In this document: positions 7,022 to 13,011 of the stretch, in pieces
How positions within the stretch are numbered: position 1 is the first letter of the stretch
Layout: each line of letters starts with the position of its first letter
Assembly (NCBI GenBank): GCA_041665465.1
Contig: JBAYIU010000002.1
Coordinates: 1 to 20,088, forward strand
Direction of reading: 5' to 3'
Length of the DNA: 20,088 bases
DNA from: JACRPH01 sp041665465
GTDB lineage: Archaea > Nanobdellota > Nanobdellia > Woesearchaeales > GW2011-AR9
The notes under the pieces: model-generated
Told to the model about the DNA's origin: nothing
The model's input: the letters and a program-made list of their open reading frames with translations, nothing else
Databases searched by the model: none
Position numbers and translations under genes: made by a program

Positions 7022-7218
7022 TCAGGTCTAAAAATTGGAATCAGGCTAGGTGCGATAATTGTAACAGCTGGCATTTTGCTTTGCAATTAGATGAGAACCT
7101 CAATATCGTTGAGATAAAATGTTGTAAATGCGGTCGATTAGAAAAACCTAGAACTTTAGTCCCAGTCTTAGAGATGAAAAAGGATAAAGATATTATGCTT
7201 TGTGGTGATGAATCATGA
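7018..7218 (+). CDS. Zinc-ribbon protein
   Basis: 66 residues with two CxxC knuckles (RCDNCNSW and CCKCGR) about 20 residues apart, the classic zinc-ribbon layout, around a beta hairpin (FALQLDENLNIVEIKC). The C-terminus is charged and carries one more cysteine. Zinc ribbons in archaeal viruses usually bind nucleic acid or transcription proteins. Four-base overlaps on both sides place it in the same operon. No specific role can be given. Confidence 0.82.
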   Translation: MIRSKNWNQARCDNCNSWHFALQLDENLNIVEIKCCKCGRLEKPRTLVPVLEMKKDKDIMLCGDES

Positions 7219-7532
7219 ATCAGAAATTTAGTGAATTTCTGGAAAGTCTTGTTTTAATATTAATCGGTGCTAGTCTAGCTTTGATAGTTTGTTTAAGTTT
7301 AAATTATTATAACATTACTCCTTTTAGTCAGCCAGAAAGAGAAGATTGTTCTAGTCTTTATGATGGGTGCTGGGCACAAGTTCAAGGAGGTAAAGGAGGA
7401 GACTGGATCAGTATAAATATTGAAGGAATGAGTTTTGAAAGAGCTTATGAAGTGTGCCGGCATGAAGTAGGGCATGAGATTTTTGCTGAAGTTTGTGAAA
7501 AGAATATGACTAAATGTTTAGAGGTTGAATGA
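7215..7532 (+). CDS. Membrane-anchored HExxH protein (possible metallopeptidase)
   Basis: 105 residues. One transmembrane segment at about 9-29 (LESLVLILIGASLALIVCLSL), then an outside or lumenal domain with C45, C52, C81, C94 and C101 and the motif CRHEVGHEIF (H83, E84, H87), which is the zinc-binding HExxH of metallopeptidases. A clear third ligand is not visible; C94, or E92 in the same helix, are candidates. It may cleave the cell surface during entry or exit, or be a catalytically dead structural domain. The small size is unusual for an active protease. Coupled to both neighbours. Confidence 0.82.
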   Translation: MNQKFSEFLESLVLILIGASLALIVCLSLNYYNITPFSQPEREDCSSLYDGCWAQVQGGKGGDWISINIEGMSFERAYEVCRHEVGHEIFAEVCEKNMTKCLEVE

Positions 7533-7618
7533 TGGAAAAGAAAAAAGTGTATTGTAAATTGTGTGGCAAGATAGAACAGTATTGTAATTGTGCTGGAGAT
7601 GAAGAATATGATGAATAG
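7529..7618 (+). CDS. Tiny zinc-knuckle protein
   Basis: A 29-residue frame starting in a four-base overlap with the previous stop (two ATGs in tandem, 7529 and 7532). It carries YCKLCGK and YCNCAG, four cysteines suiting one zinc site. It ends inside the start region of the glycosyltransferase at 7608, so it may also serve to deliver ribosomes to that gene. The small size makes it less certain. Confidence 0.5.
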   Translation: MMEKKKVYCKLCGKIEQYCNCAGDEEYDE

Positions 7619-8351
7619 AATACTTATTGCTGCACCGATCGGGGGAAAGAAACAATATTCTATCTTAGACTGGTTAAACTGGATTGCTGCTCAGGATTAT
7701 CCTAAAGATCTGATTGAAGTTTGTGTCTGTGTTAATGGGAAAGATAACGAAGAAGTAGCAGATTTATTCAGGCAAACATCTATCAATTATCAAGACGGAA
7801 CTAAGAAAGAAATAATTACTTTAGTCCTGCCTGAAAGCAGTGAATTATCTGTTATCCAGAAGATCACTTATTCCAGAGAGATGATCAGAAGGTATGCAGT
7901 GGAAAAAGAGTTTGATTATATCTTTTTCTTAGATACTGATACTATCCCTTTCAGTAAAGATGTTTTAAGAGTTTTACTCAACCACGAGAAAGAAGTTATC
8001 TCCGGACTATATTGTTACAAAAATACTAAACAACCAGTGATCATTGATAAAGATACTAATACCAATATTTCTTTTGATAAGTGTAAAGAATTAGTTAAGA
8101 ATGAAGAAATAACTGAAGTGTGGGGGTTTGGATTCGGCTGCTTATTACTTGACAGATCAGCATTCAAAAATAACGCTTTTGATTATGATCTGTTCGGAGA
8201 AGAAAGAACTGATGATTTTGGATATTGTCATGTGTTAGAGCATCAAGGAATAAAGAGATGGTTTGATCCAGTAGTCTTATGTAAACATTTAGTTGATCCT
8301 TGTGTCAGTCCAAAAGAGCATGGAACAAAACTTCCTTTTATGATTAAATAA
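7608..8351 (+). CDS. GT-A glycosyltransferase (GT2-like)
   Basis: 247 residues. The N-terminal Rossmann-like part starts NRILIAAPIGG and is followed by EVCVCVNGKDNEEVADLF. The metal-binding motif is IFFLDTDTIPF (106-115; DxD-type DTD at 109-111). The family-typical aromatic region VWGFGFGCLLLDR (171-183), the TDDFGYC segment and the final VLCKH suit a GT2/phage-type sugar transferase. I chose the ATG at 7608, ten bases after GGAG; GTG 7590 and ATG 7599 and 7611 are alternatives. It probably acts with the GT-B enzyme and methyltransferase to build or modify a glycan. Confidence 0.85.
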   Translation: MMNRILIAAPIGGKKQYSILDWLNWIAAQDYPKDLIEVCVCVNGKDNEEVADLFRQTSINYQDGTKKEIITLVLPESSELSVIQKITYSREMIRRYAVEKEFDYIFFLDTDTIPFSKDVLRVLLNHEKEVISGLYCYKNTKQPVIIDKDTNTNISFDKCKELVKNEEITEVWGFGFGCLLLDRSAFKNNAFDYDLFGEERTDDFGYCHVLEHQGIKRWFDPVVLCKHLVDPCVSPKEHGTKLPFMIK

Positions 8352-8370
8352 GAGGGTTTAATTCCCAACA

Positions 8371-8402
8371 GATTAATAAAGATTAAAAGGATTATATCCT
8401 TT
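8371..8402 (+). promoter_or_regulatory. Promoter with perfect palindromic operator
   Basis: A TATA-like ATTAATAAA (8372-8380) lies 23-31 bases before the ATG at 8403, fitting leaderless transcription. Between them is a perfect palindrome, AAAGGAT-TAT-ATCCTTT (8386-8402), occupying the start-site region where a repressor would block RNA polymerase. The adjacent gene encodes a winged-helix-like protein, so autoregulation is plausible. Confidence 0.55.
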
Positions 8403-8639
8403 ATGGTGAGGACTAAAACAGAGGTTAAGTTGAAGATTGGTGAATGGATTGATCAGCATGATGATTCATTCACAACTAAAGAGATTAAGAATGATTTAGC
8501 ACCGATATCAAAAGGGATTTATCTTAGTCCTTATCGACTATCAAAATTAATTCAAGCCACTAGAAAAGTAGAATTTGACCATAAAAAAAAAGAATGGAAA
8601 ATTAAAATCAAACCGTTTGAGAATTTAAAAGGAGATTAA
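8403..8639 (+). CDS. Winged-helix-like DNA-binding protein
   Basis: 78 basic residues. A first helix (VKLKIGEWIDQHDDSF), a second helix with turn (TTKEIKNDLAPIS), a recognition-like helix (LSPYRLSKLIQATRK), then a beta wing (VEFDHKKKEWKIKIK) and a basic tail. This order fits a winged helix. It directly follows a palindrome and so may repress its own promoter, which also drives the 315-residue gene downstream. Apparently leaderless, with no SD. Confidence 0.8.
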   Translation: MVRTKTEVKLKIGEWIDQHDDSFTTKEIKNDLAPISKGIYLSPYRLSKLIQATRKVEFDHKKKEWKIKIKPFENLKGD

Positions 8640-8644
8640 AAATA

Positions 8645-9592
8645 ATGCCACGAGTTAGAAAAGAAGAGTACAATGAATATATGCGTAATTATATGAAGAA
8701 GAAAAATAGAGAAAATAGAGGACAGCCGATATTAGAAGATGATTTTGATGCTACTAACATTTCTGGTAAACCAGTATTAGAGATTAATTCTGCTGCTAAA
8801 CTAGTCAGAGAAACTCAGAAATTACTTAATAAAAATCCAGATTATAATGGGGATGAAAATGATCCTGTACTTCAAACGATAGCTAAATATTCTAAATATA
8901 TCCCTCTAGTAGTAGAATTTATGAAAGGGTTTTCTGGATCTGTACAGCAATTTAATAAACAAGATCAATCTCCAAAAATTCAGCCTCCCCATGGATGGTT
9001 GAACATGACTCCTATGCAGAGATTAAATTATAAGCATACTAGAGCAGAATGGTACAATGCCGGTGAAGCGTATGATATGATGATCGAAACCGGGAATACT
9101 AATCCACAGATTAATCATAATTATGTTGATCCTACTTATGGAGAACCACCGCAACAGAATCTTAGACAACTGGCTAGAAAGTACCCAGAACCACCTTTAG
9201 TTAAAGATTCTGCTCCAGAAGTACCAGTTCAAGAAGTACAATCTGTAGAAAATAAACCTACTCAAGAATCTCAGTTAGTTTCAGAATTACAAGCAGATAA
9301 TTTAAAATATATCCATCTGGGTGCTGGGTTTATTAATGGATTAACAGATAAAGAATTTAAAGATCATCTGGATCATATTGATGAACTGATCCTTAAAGCT
9401 AAACCTTTTATTCCTTTGATTCCGATTCAAGTTAAGGGGATGATAGTTCAGACTTCAAAAGAAGATTTAGAAACGTTGTTTAAAGAAAAATGTCCTGCCA
9501 AATATGAGATGGTAGTTAAAAAGAAGAAACTTGAAAAGTTATTGTTAATGTTTGAAGAACTTAAAAAGACTATCAGTGAAGAGGTTAAATGA
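8645..9592 (+). CDS. Orphan 315-residue protein, unknown
   Basis: No family is recognised. The N-terminal 30 residues are very basic (PRVRKEEYNEYMRNYMKKK). Residues 50-100 are helical and include YSKYIPLVVEFMKGFSG. The middle is rich in proline, glutamine and asparagine (QSPKIQPPHGWLNMTPMQRL; VDPTYGEPPQQNLRQ). The C-terminal 100 residues form charged helices (LTDKEFKDHLDHIDELILKA), ending in a lysine-rich coiled coil. No membrane segment or catalytic motif stands out. A good SD (GGAGAT at 8631-8636) precedes the ATG. Its place just before the virion block and its basic, linker-rich build suit a DNA-binding or scaffolding virion protein, but that is conjecture. Confidence 0.88.
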   Translation: MPRVRKEEYNEYMRNYMKKKNRENRGQPILEDDFDATNISGKPVLEINSAAKLVRETQKLLNKNPDYNGDENDPVLQTIAKYSKYIPLVVEFMKGFSGSVQQFNKQDQSPKIQPPHGWLNMTPMQRLNYKHTRAEWYNAGEAYDMMIETGNTNPQINHNYVDPTYGEPPQQNLRQLARKYPEPPLVKDSAPEVPVQEVQSVENKPTQESQLVSELQADNLKYIHLGAGFINGLTDKEFKDHLDHIDELILKAKPFIPLIPIQVKGMIVQTSKEDLETLFKEKCPAKYEMVVKKKKLEKLLLMFEELKKTISEEVK

Positions 9593-9759
9593 TTAAAAGA
9601 TTTTATGAAAATACCACCGTTCAGATAAAAATCTGTCCTAAATGTAAAGTTGAAATTGAAATCAAGCATAAGAGAACAAATATTTATTTGTGCCCTTACT
9701 GTAATGAAAGAATGATCATTAAAAATAAAGACTATAATGCTCATAAACCTCTCTTCTAG
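9589..9759 (+). CDS. Small zinc-ribbon protein
   Basis: 56 residues, starting in a four-base overlap with the previous stop. ICPKCK and LCPYCNE give two CPxC knuckles separated by a strand-rich linker (VEIEIKHKRTNIY), a textbook small zinc ribbon, followed by a basic tail. It ends just before the TATA box of the virion operon (9761), so it is the last gene of its transcript. Confidence 0.8.
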   Translation: MIKRFYENTTVQIKICPKCKVEIEIKHKRTNIYLCPYCNERMIIKNKDYNAHKPLF

Positions 9760-9772
9760 AAAAGTATTTAAA
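9757..9772 (+). promoter_or_regulatory. TATA promoter of the virion operon
   Basis: TAGAAAAGTATTTAAA is a strong TATA element 28-43 bases before the ATG at 9801, which is thus leaderless or nearly so. The same 16 bases occur at 13516-13531 before the second structural operon, suggesting common control. Confidence 0.7.
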
Positions 9773-9800
9773 GATTAATGATATCCCTTAGTAGATTACT

Positions 9801-10115
9801 ATGGAAGACTCACTTAAACGTAATATTTTGAAAATCGGTGTTTTTGCCGGTTTATCGTGGTTAACATACAAACTAATTAAAGGCGTTTCTGAAAATAAAT
9901 CTGTGCCTGTAATAGTTAAAGAAACTATTGCTCCTGTTGTTACAGTCGTGAATGAAGTTAAAACTGCTGCTAGAAAATTAGTTAAGGGATCTCCAGAAGC
10001 TAAAAAGTTTATGGCAGATATGAGAGCTAAGAAAAAACCTAAAACAAATAATTCAGGTAAGGCTATGACTGATGATGAACATAAACAGATAAAATCGTTT
10101 ACGGTGAAACCTTGA
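9801..10115 (+). CDS. Small membrane protein with basic tail, likely virion
   Basis: 104 residues: a short charged start, a transmembrane segment at about 11-29 (KIGVFAGLSWLTYKLIKGV), an amphipathic helix (IVKETIAPVVTVVNEVKTA) and a very basic tail beginning KGSPEAKKFMADMRAKKK. First gene of the virion operon. A membrane-anchored protein with a basic end could link the internal membrane to packaged DNA. No family is recognised. It shares four bases with the next gene, whose start is TTG. Confidence 0.82.
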   Translation: MEDSLKRNILKIGVFAGLSWLTYKLIKGVSENKSVPVIVKETIAPVVTVVNEVKTAARKLVKGSPEAKKFMADMRAKKKPKTNNSGKAMTDDEHKQIKSFTVKP

Positions 10116-11155
10116 ATAAAGAAATTCCGGCTGAGATTAAAGGAGCTATTAATGGTGTTTTTGCACTTTTAAAATCTGGTGATTTGCCGGAAGCTATTGC
10201 TAAAGCCGTTTTTCCTAGTGATAATAAACCTTGTAGTGCTTGGAGTTTCTCTAATAGATTATTTGTAGCTATTGAATGGATCCAGAATAAGTACCCCTCT
10301 GAGATGTCTAAAGAAGATAACGGTAAATTTTTATTTTCAAAATTAAGTGAAGCTTTTGAAGAAATGGATTTTAGAGGTAGAAATCAGTGGAAAGAAGTTA
10401 AAAGAGAAGTTAAAAGTAAATCTGTTCCTTCTTATATTCTTGCCCCTAACATGATGAAATTTAATAAAAGAAGTTATGTTGATGATCAAGGTAAAAGAAT
10501 AAATCTAAAGAAAGGCGAGAAAGCACCAGAAGGAAAAGAAGAAAAATCTGAAGAAATATCTATCCCGGTATCTTTTAGAGGAGTACCTGTTTTCAGTGCT
10601 ATTGATACTTTTGGTAAGGAAATAATCTATAAACCTTTAAAACTCCCGGAATTACCTTATACTGCTGTAGCTGAATTTCTAGAAATAAAAATAATACCTA
10701 AATCATTTAAAAATGATTTTTACGGAAGTTATAGTCCTAGTGCTAAAGTTATTGTGTTATGCACTCCTGATCAAACAACTTTCTTTCATGAATTAGCTCA
10801 TGCTGTTGATGGTTATATTCTTTCTTTTTCTGGTAAAAAACTTAAAACCGGACAGCAGATAGATCAAGAATTAGTAGCACAATTTTCAGCTAATGTTATC
10901 GCCTATATTAGGGGATACAAAATTAAAGAGTCAACTTCTTACACTAAAAGGTACATTGAAGGTTATGCAGGAAAAGATGCTGATCAAATTGTACTAAAAC
11001 TTATTGCCCGAATTGAACGGATTGTAGAATTTATAGTAAACTTTAAACAGGCTAAAAGCCCTATGCGGCAAATGGAAGATAAAACTAAGGAACCTAAAAG
11101 TCAGACAGAAAAATTAGCTGATAATCCTAAGAAGGTAAAACATGGAAAAAAATAG
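10112..11155 (+). CDS. ArdC-like antirestriction protein (ssDNA-binding plus zincin)
   Basis: A 347-residue two-domain protein. N-terminal domain (about 1-112): the ArdC-type ssDNA-binding pattern with WSFSNRLFVAI (44-54) and DFRGRNQWKEVKREV (86-100), then PSYILAP. Then a charged linker (113-150) and the short segment PVSFRGVPVFSAIDT (152-166), typical of the ArdC middle. C-terminal metallopeptidase: SPSAKVIVLCTPDQTTFFHELAHAVDG split over 208-234, with HELAH (H226, E227, H230) and QELVAQFSANVIA (E253 as third ligand). ArdC proteins protect entering DNA from restriction. The TTG start at 10112 overlaps the previous stop and follows GGTGA. Its place among virion genes suggests it may be packaged. 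The lysine-rich C-terminus is extra. Confidence 0.85.
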   Translation: MNKEIPAEIKGAINGVFALLKSGDLPEAIAKAVFPSDNKPCSAWSFSNRLFVAIEWIQNKYPSEMSKEDNGKFLFSKLSEAFEEMDFRGRNQWKEVKREVKSKSVPSYILAPNMMKFNKRSYVDDQGKRINLKKGEKAPEGKEEKSEEISIPVSFRGVPVFSAIDTFGKEIIYKPLKLPELPYTAVAEFLEIKIIPKSFKNDFYGSYSPSAKVIVLCTPDQTTFFHELAHAVDGYILSFSGKKLKTGQQIDQELVAQFSANVIAYIRGYKIKESTSYTKRYIEGYAGKDADQIVLKLIARIERIVEFIVNFKQAKSPMRQMEDKTKEPKSQTEKLADNPKKVKHGKK

Positions 11156-11264
11156 AATAATTAAAGCGATCTTAGTAGGTGCTGCTTTAGGTCTACTTAC
11201 AGAATTTATTGTTCGTCCTTATATTGAGAAACCTTTAGAAAAGAAAGTTAATGAGGTTGTTTAA
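11142..11264 (+). CDS. 40-residue single-pass membrane protein
   Basis: A small frame overlapping the end of the ArdC-like gene by 14 bases and the next start by one (TAATG). One hydrophobic segment at 6-25 (IIKAILVGAALGLLTEFIV) then a basic helix (EKPLEKKVNEV). Tiny membrane proteins like this are common virion or membrane-remodelling components in membrane-containing archaeal viruses. No family is recognised. Confidence 0.7.
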   Translation: MEKNRIIKAILVGAALGLLTEFIVRPYIEKPLEKKVNEVV

Positions 11265-11491
11265 TGTTTAATTCTTCTAAAATTGCCGGAATTTATGATA
11301 GATCACTTTTCCCTAAAGTAGAATCAGGAGTTACTCCAAAACCTTCTTATTTCGCTGAAAAAACGATTAATCAATCTGGTGATGTAAATGTCCAGATTAA
11401 ACCTAAAGATCAAGCTAATCCTCTGCATTACGTTATTGGTGCTGTTATTGTGGTAGGTCTAGTTTATTATGCTAGTAAGAGGTTAGATTAA
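11264..11491 (+). CDS. C-terminally anchored small membrane protein
   Basis: 75 residues: a soluble N-terminal part (about 1-53, with PKVESGVTPKPSYFAEKT and a DVNVQIKPKD strand), a transmembrane segment at 54-70 (LHYVIGAVIVVGLVYYA) and a short basic end (SKRLD). Likely a virion membrane protein whose N-terminal part contacts the capsid shell, or the reverse. No family is recognised. Confidence 0.8.
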   Translation: MFNSSKIAGIYDRSLFPKVESGVTPKPSYFAEKTINQSGDVNVQIKPKDQANPLHYVIGAVIVVGLVYYASKRLD

Positions 11492-11492
11492 A

Positions 11493-11699
11493 GTGGTTGA
11501 AACCGGATTAGTTATTGATGAGAAAGAGTTTTTATCTCTCCCAACTAAAAAGCAAATGGGGATTTTATACCAGAATCAAGTAGAAACTTTAAGATTAATT
11601 AGAGGATACACTTTAAATCAAAGAGTACAATATATTTTAATTTCTGCTGCTATTACTGGAGTAGGTTTATTATTTAGTATCGAAATGGGGATAATATAA
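11493..11699 (+). CDS. C-terminally anchored small membrane protein
   Basis: 68 residues with a GTG start two bases after the previous stop (GAGGT lies upstream). A helical N-terminal part (VIDEKEFLSLPTKKQMGIL; NQVETLRLIRGYTLNQ) and a transmembrane segment at 46-66 (QYILISAAITGVGLLFSIEM). It ends two bases before the ATPase gene, so it may work with it, for example as a membrane docking point for packaging. That link is by position only. Confidence 0.78.
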   Translation: MVETGLVIDEKEFLSLPTKKQMGILYQNQVETLRLIRGYTLNQRVQYILISAAITGVGLLFSIEMGII

Positions 11700-11701
11700 A
11701 A

Positions 11702-12940
11702 ATGTCAGTCACTAAATCTATTACTTTAGAACCGGCTTTCTATGGTGAGAAAACAATCATTATCGCTAAATCGGGCTATGGAAAATCTTATACTGCTAGA
11801 GTTATCGTTGAAGAAGGCAGAAAATTAGGAAACTCTTTTGTTATTATTGATCCTCAAGATGCTTATCTTAACATGCCTGAATTTTCTTATATTGATGTCA
11901 CTAAAGTTAAGTCTGCTAAAACCATGGCTTTAGTTATCGCTGCTAGTCACAGAAATGTAGTTATTCAAGTGAAAAGGTTATCTATCGACGATCAGAATAA
12001 ATTTTTAAAAACTTTCTTAGAAGAGTTCAGGTTACATTTACAAAGAGGAATTCAAACTGTAGTTATTGACGAAATGCACAAATTTGCACCTGAAAGTGAA
12101 AAGACTGATTCTAAAGAAATCGTTAGAGGAATGTTTCAAGAGAACAGATCTGATGGATTAGGGATTATAGGTATTAGTCAAAGACCGCAAAGAATAGATA
12201 AAACTTGTTTGTCTCAGGCAGATAATTTATGTATCGGTAGAGTTACAAGTTATCGAGATAAAGAAGCTATTAAAAATTATATTGATGATCCTAATGATTT
12301 AGACAAAATTAAATCTCTTGGAAAAGGGGAGTTTTATTTTTATGGTTTTGATAATGATACCCCGATTGTTGAACAGGTCCGAGAATCTGAGACTGAACAT
12401 TCAGGATCAAGCCCAAAAGACTTATTAAACGAAGATTCAATGTTATACCAAAAGAACATAAAAAACTTTTATAATGGAGACATAAAAATGACGGATAATG
12501 TAAGTGCTGGATCAGGAGCTTTAGGTAATGTACTTCCTTCTAAAGAAGGGTTCATGAATTTAGCTGCTCTTGGTGCAAAAATGTCTCTAGGATTAGCTGC
12601 TGGTGGATTGGTTGGAACTTTTGTAGGATCGAAATTCCAGTCGCCTATTCCAGTAGTTTCTTCTAGAACTTTAGGAGCTGCTGCTTCTACTGTGGTTTTG
12701 TATACTGGATATCGAATGCTCCCTGAAGGAACATTGAAAGATGTCGCTAAGTATGCTACTGCTGGATCTACTGTTTTCACAGTAGGATCGTTGTTAGGTG
12801 ATTTGATTGTAGTATCAAAAGTTCAAATGCCGAACATTGTGAATTTTGCTTTAGGATTAGCCACTGGTGCTGCACCTCAAAATGCAGGCAAACAGTCTGA
12901 AAGCGGATCTGAAGTTGACTTGAATACTGCTATGGCTTAG
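11702..12940 (+). CDS. HerA/FtsK-type packaging ATPase fused to a membrane domain
   Basis: 412 residues. The ATPase domain (about 1-245) has Walker A AKSGYGKS (22-29), Walker B TVVIDEMHKFAP (119-130; D123, E124), the sensor region IIGISQRPQRID (155-166) and a final strand pair around GKGEFYFYGFDND. This is the A32/HerA-FtsK class that packages DNA in tailless icosahedral viruses. It would pump the genome into the capsid at one vertex. Unlike such enzymes (usually 200-260 residues), the frame continues through a linker into about 150 residues with three or four hydrophobic segments (starts near 284, 316 and 347). An internal ATG with a good SD begins the added part, so both a fusion and a separate protein may be made. 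Confidence 0.92.
   Translation: MSVTKSITLEPAFYGEKTIIIAKSGYGKSYTARVIVEEGRKLGNSFVIIDPQDAYLNMPEFSYIDVTKVKSAKTMALVIAASHRNVVIQVKRLSIDDQNKFLKTFLEEFRLHLQRGIQTVVIDEMHKFAPESEKTDSKEIVRGMFQENRSDGLGIIGISQRPQRIDKTCLSQADNLCIGRVTSYRDKEAIKNYIDDPNDLDKIKSLGKGEFYFYGFDNDTPIVEQVRESETEHSGSSPKDLLNEDSMLYQKNIKNFYNGDIKMTDNVSAGSGALGNVLPSKEGFMNLAALGAKMSLGLAAGGLVGTFVGSKFQSPIPVVSSRTLGAAASTVVLYTGYRMLPEGTLKDVAKYATAGSTVFTVGSLLGDLIVVSKVQMPNIVNFALGLATGAAPQNAGKQSESGSEVDLNTAMA
12476..12490 (+). promoter_or_regulatory. Internal ribosome binding site inside the ATPase gene
   Basis: GGAGA (12476-12480) lies seven bases before an in-frame ATG (12488), ideal SD spacing and similar to the site used for the capsid gene (GGAGAT before 13012). 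Confidence 0.6.
12488..12940 (+). CDS. Possible separate multi-pass membrane protein from an internal start
   Basis: In-frame internal product of the ATPase gene (150 residues) beginning MTDNVSAGSG. Hydrophobic stretches: NLAALGAKMSLGLAAGGLVG (about 22-41), TLGAAASTVVLYTGY (about 55-69), TAGSTVFTVGSLLGDLIVV (about 90-108) and IVNFALGLATGAA (about 115-127), then a polar acidic tail. The start is typical of an independent protein, and it has its own SD. It may be a virion membrane protein once encoded separately whose gene became joined to the ATPase by loss of a stop. Alternatively only the full-length fusion is made, anchoring the motor to the virion membrane. Confidence 0.5.
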   Translation: MTDNVSAGSGALGNVLPSKEGFMNLAALGAKMSLGLAAGGLVGTFVGSKFQSPIPVVSSRTLGAAASTVVLYTGYRMLPEGTLKDVAKYATAGSTVFTVGSLLGDLIVVSKVQMPNIVNFALGLATGAAPQNAGKQSESGSEVDLNTAMA

Positions 12941-12965
12941 GTCATAAAAGTAAATTAATTTTGGA

Positions 12966-13002
12966 TTTTAAAAATTAAAAAAGTAATATAAAAATTGGAG
13001 AT
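12966..13002 (+). promoter_or_regulatory. Probable promoter and SD of the capsid gene
   Basis: The 71-base gap holds ATTTTAAAAATTA (TATA-like, from 12966), placing a start near 12993, and then TTGGAGAT (12996-13003), an SD about nine bases before the ATG at 13012. A separate strong promoter would suit a heavily made capsid protein. The TATA match is looser than at 9761 or 13520. Confidence 0.45.
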
Positions 13003-13011
13003 AAAAAGAAA

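Noticed and set aside
9448..9744. Long minus-strand open frame
   Set aside because: It runs antisense through the 3' end of the 315-residue gene and the zinc ribbon at 9589, whose CPKC/CPYC pattern and coupled start are convincing. The minus-strand product is phenylalanine- and asparagine-rich, as expected from antisense of lysine- and isoleucine-rich codons.
12469..12780. Minus-strand open frame opposite the ATPase C-terminal part
   Set aside because: It is a mirror of the biased codons of the + strand membrane domain. No promoter or SD supports it, and all other genes are on the + strand.
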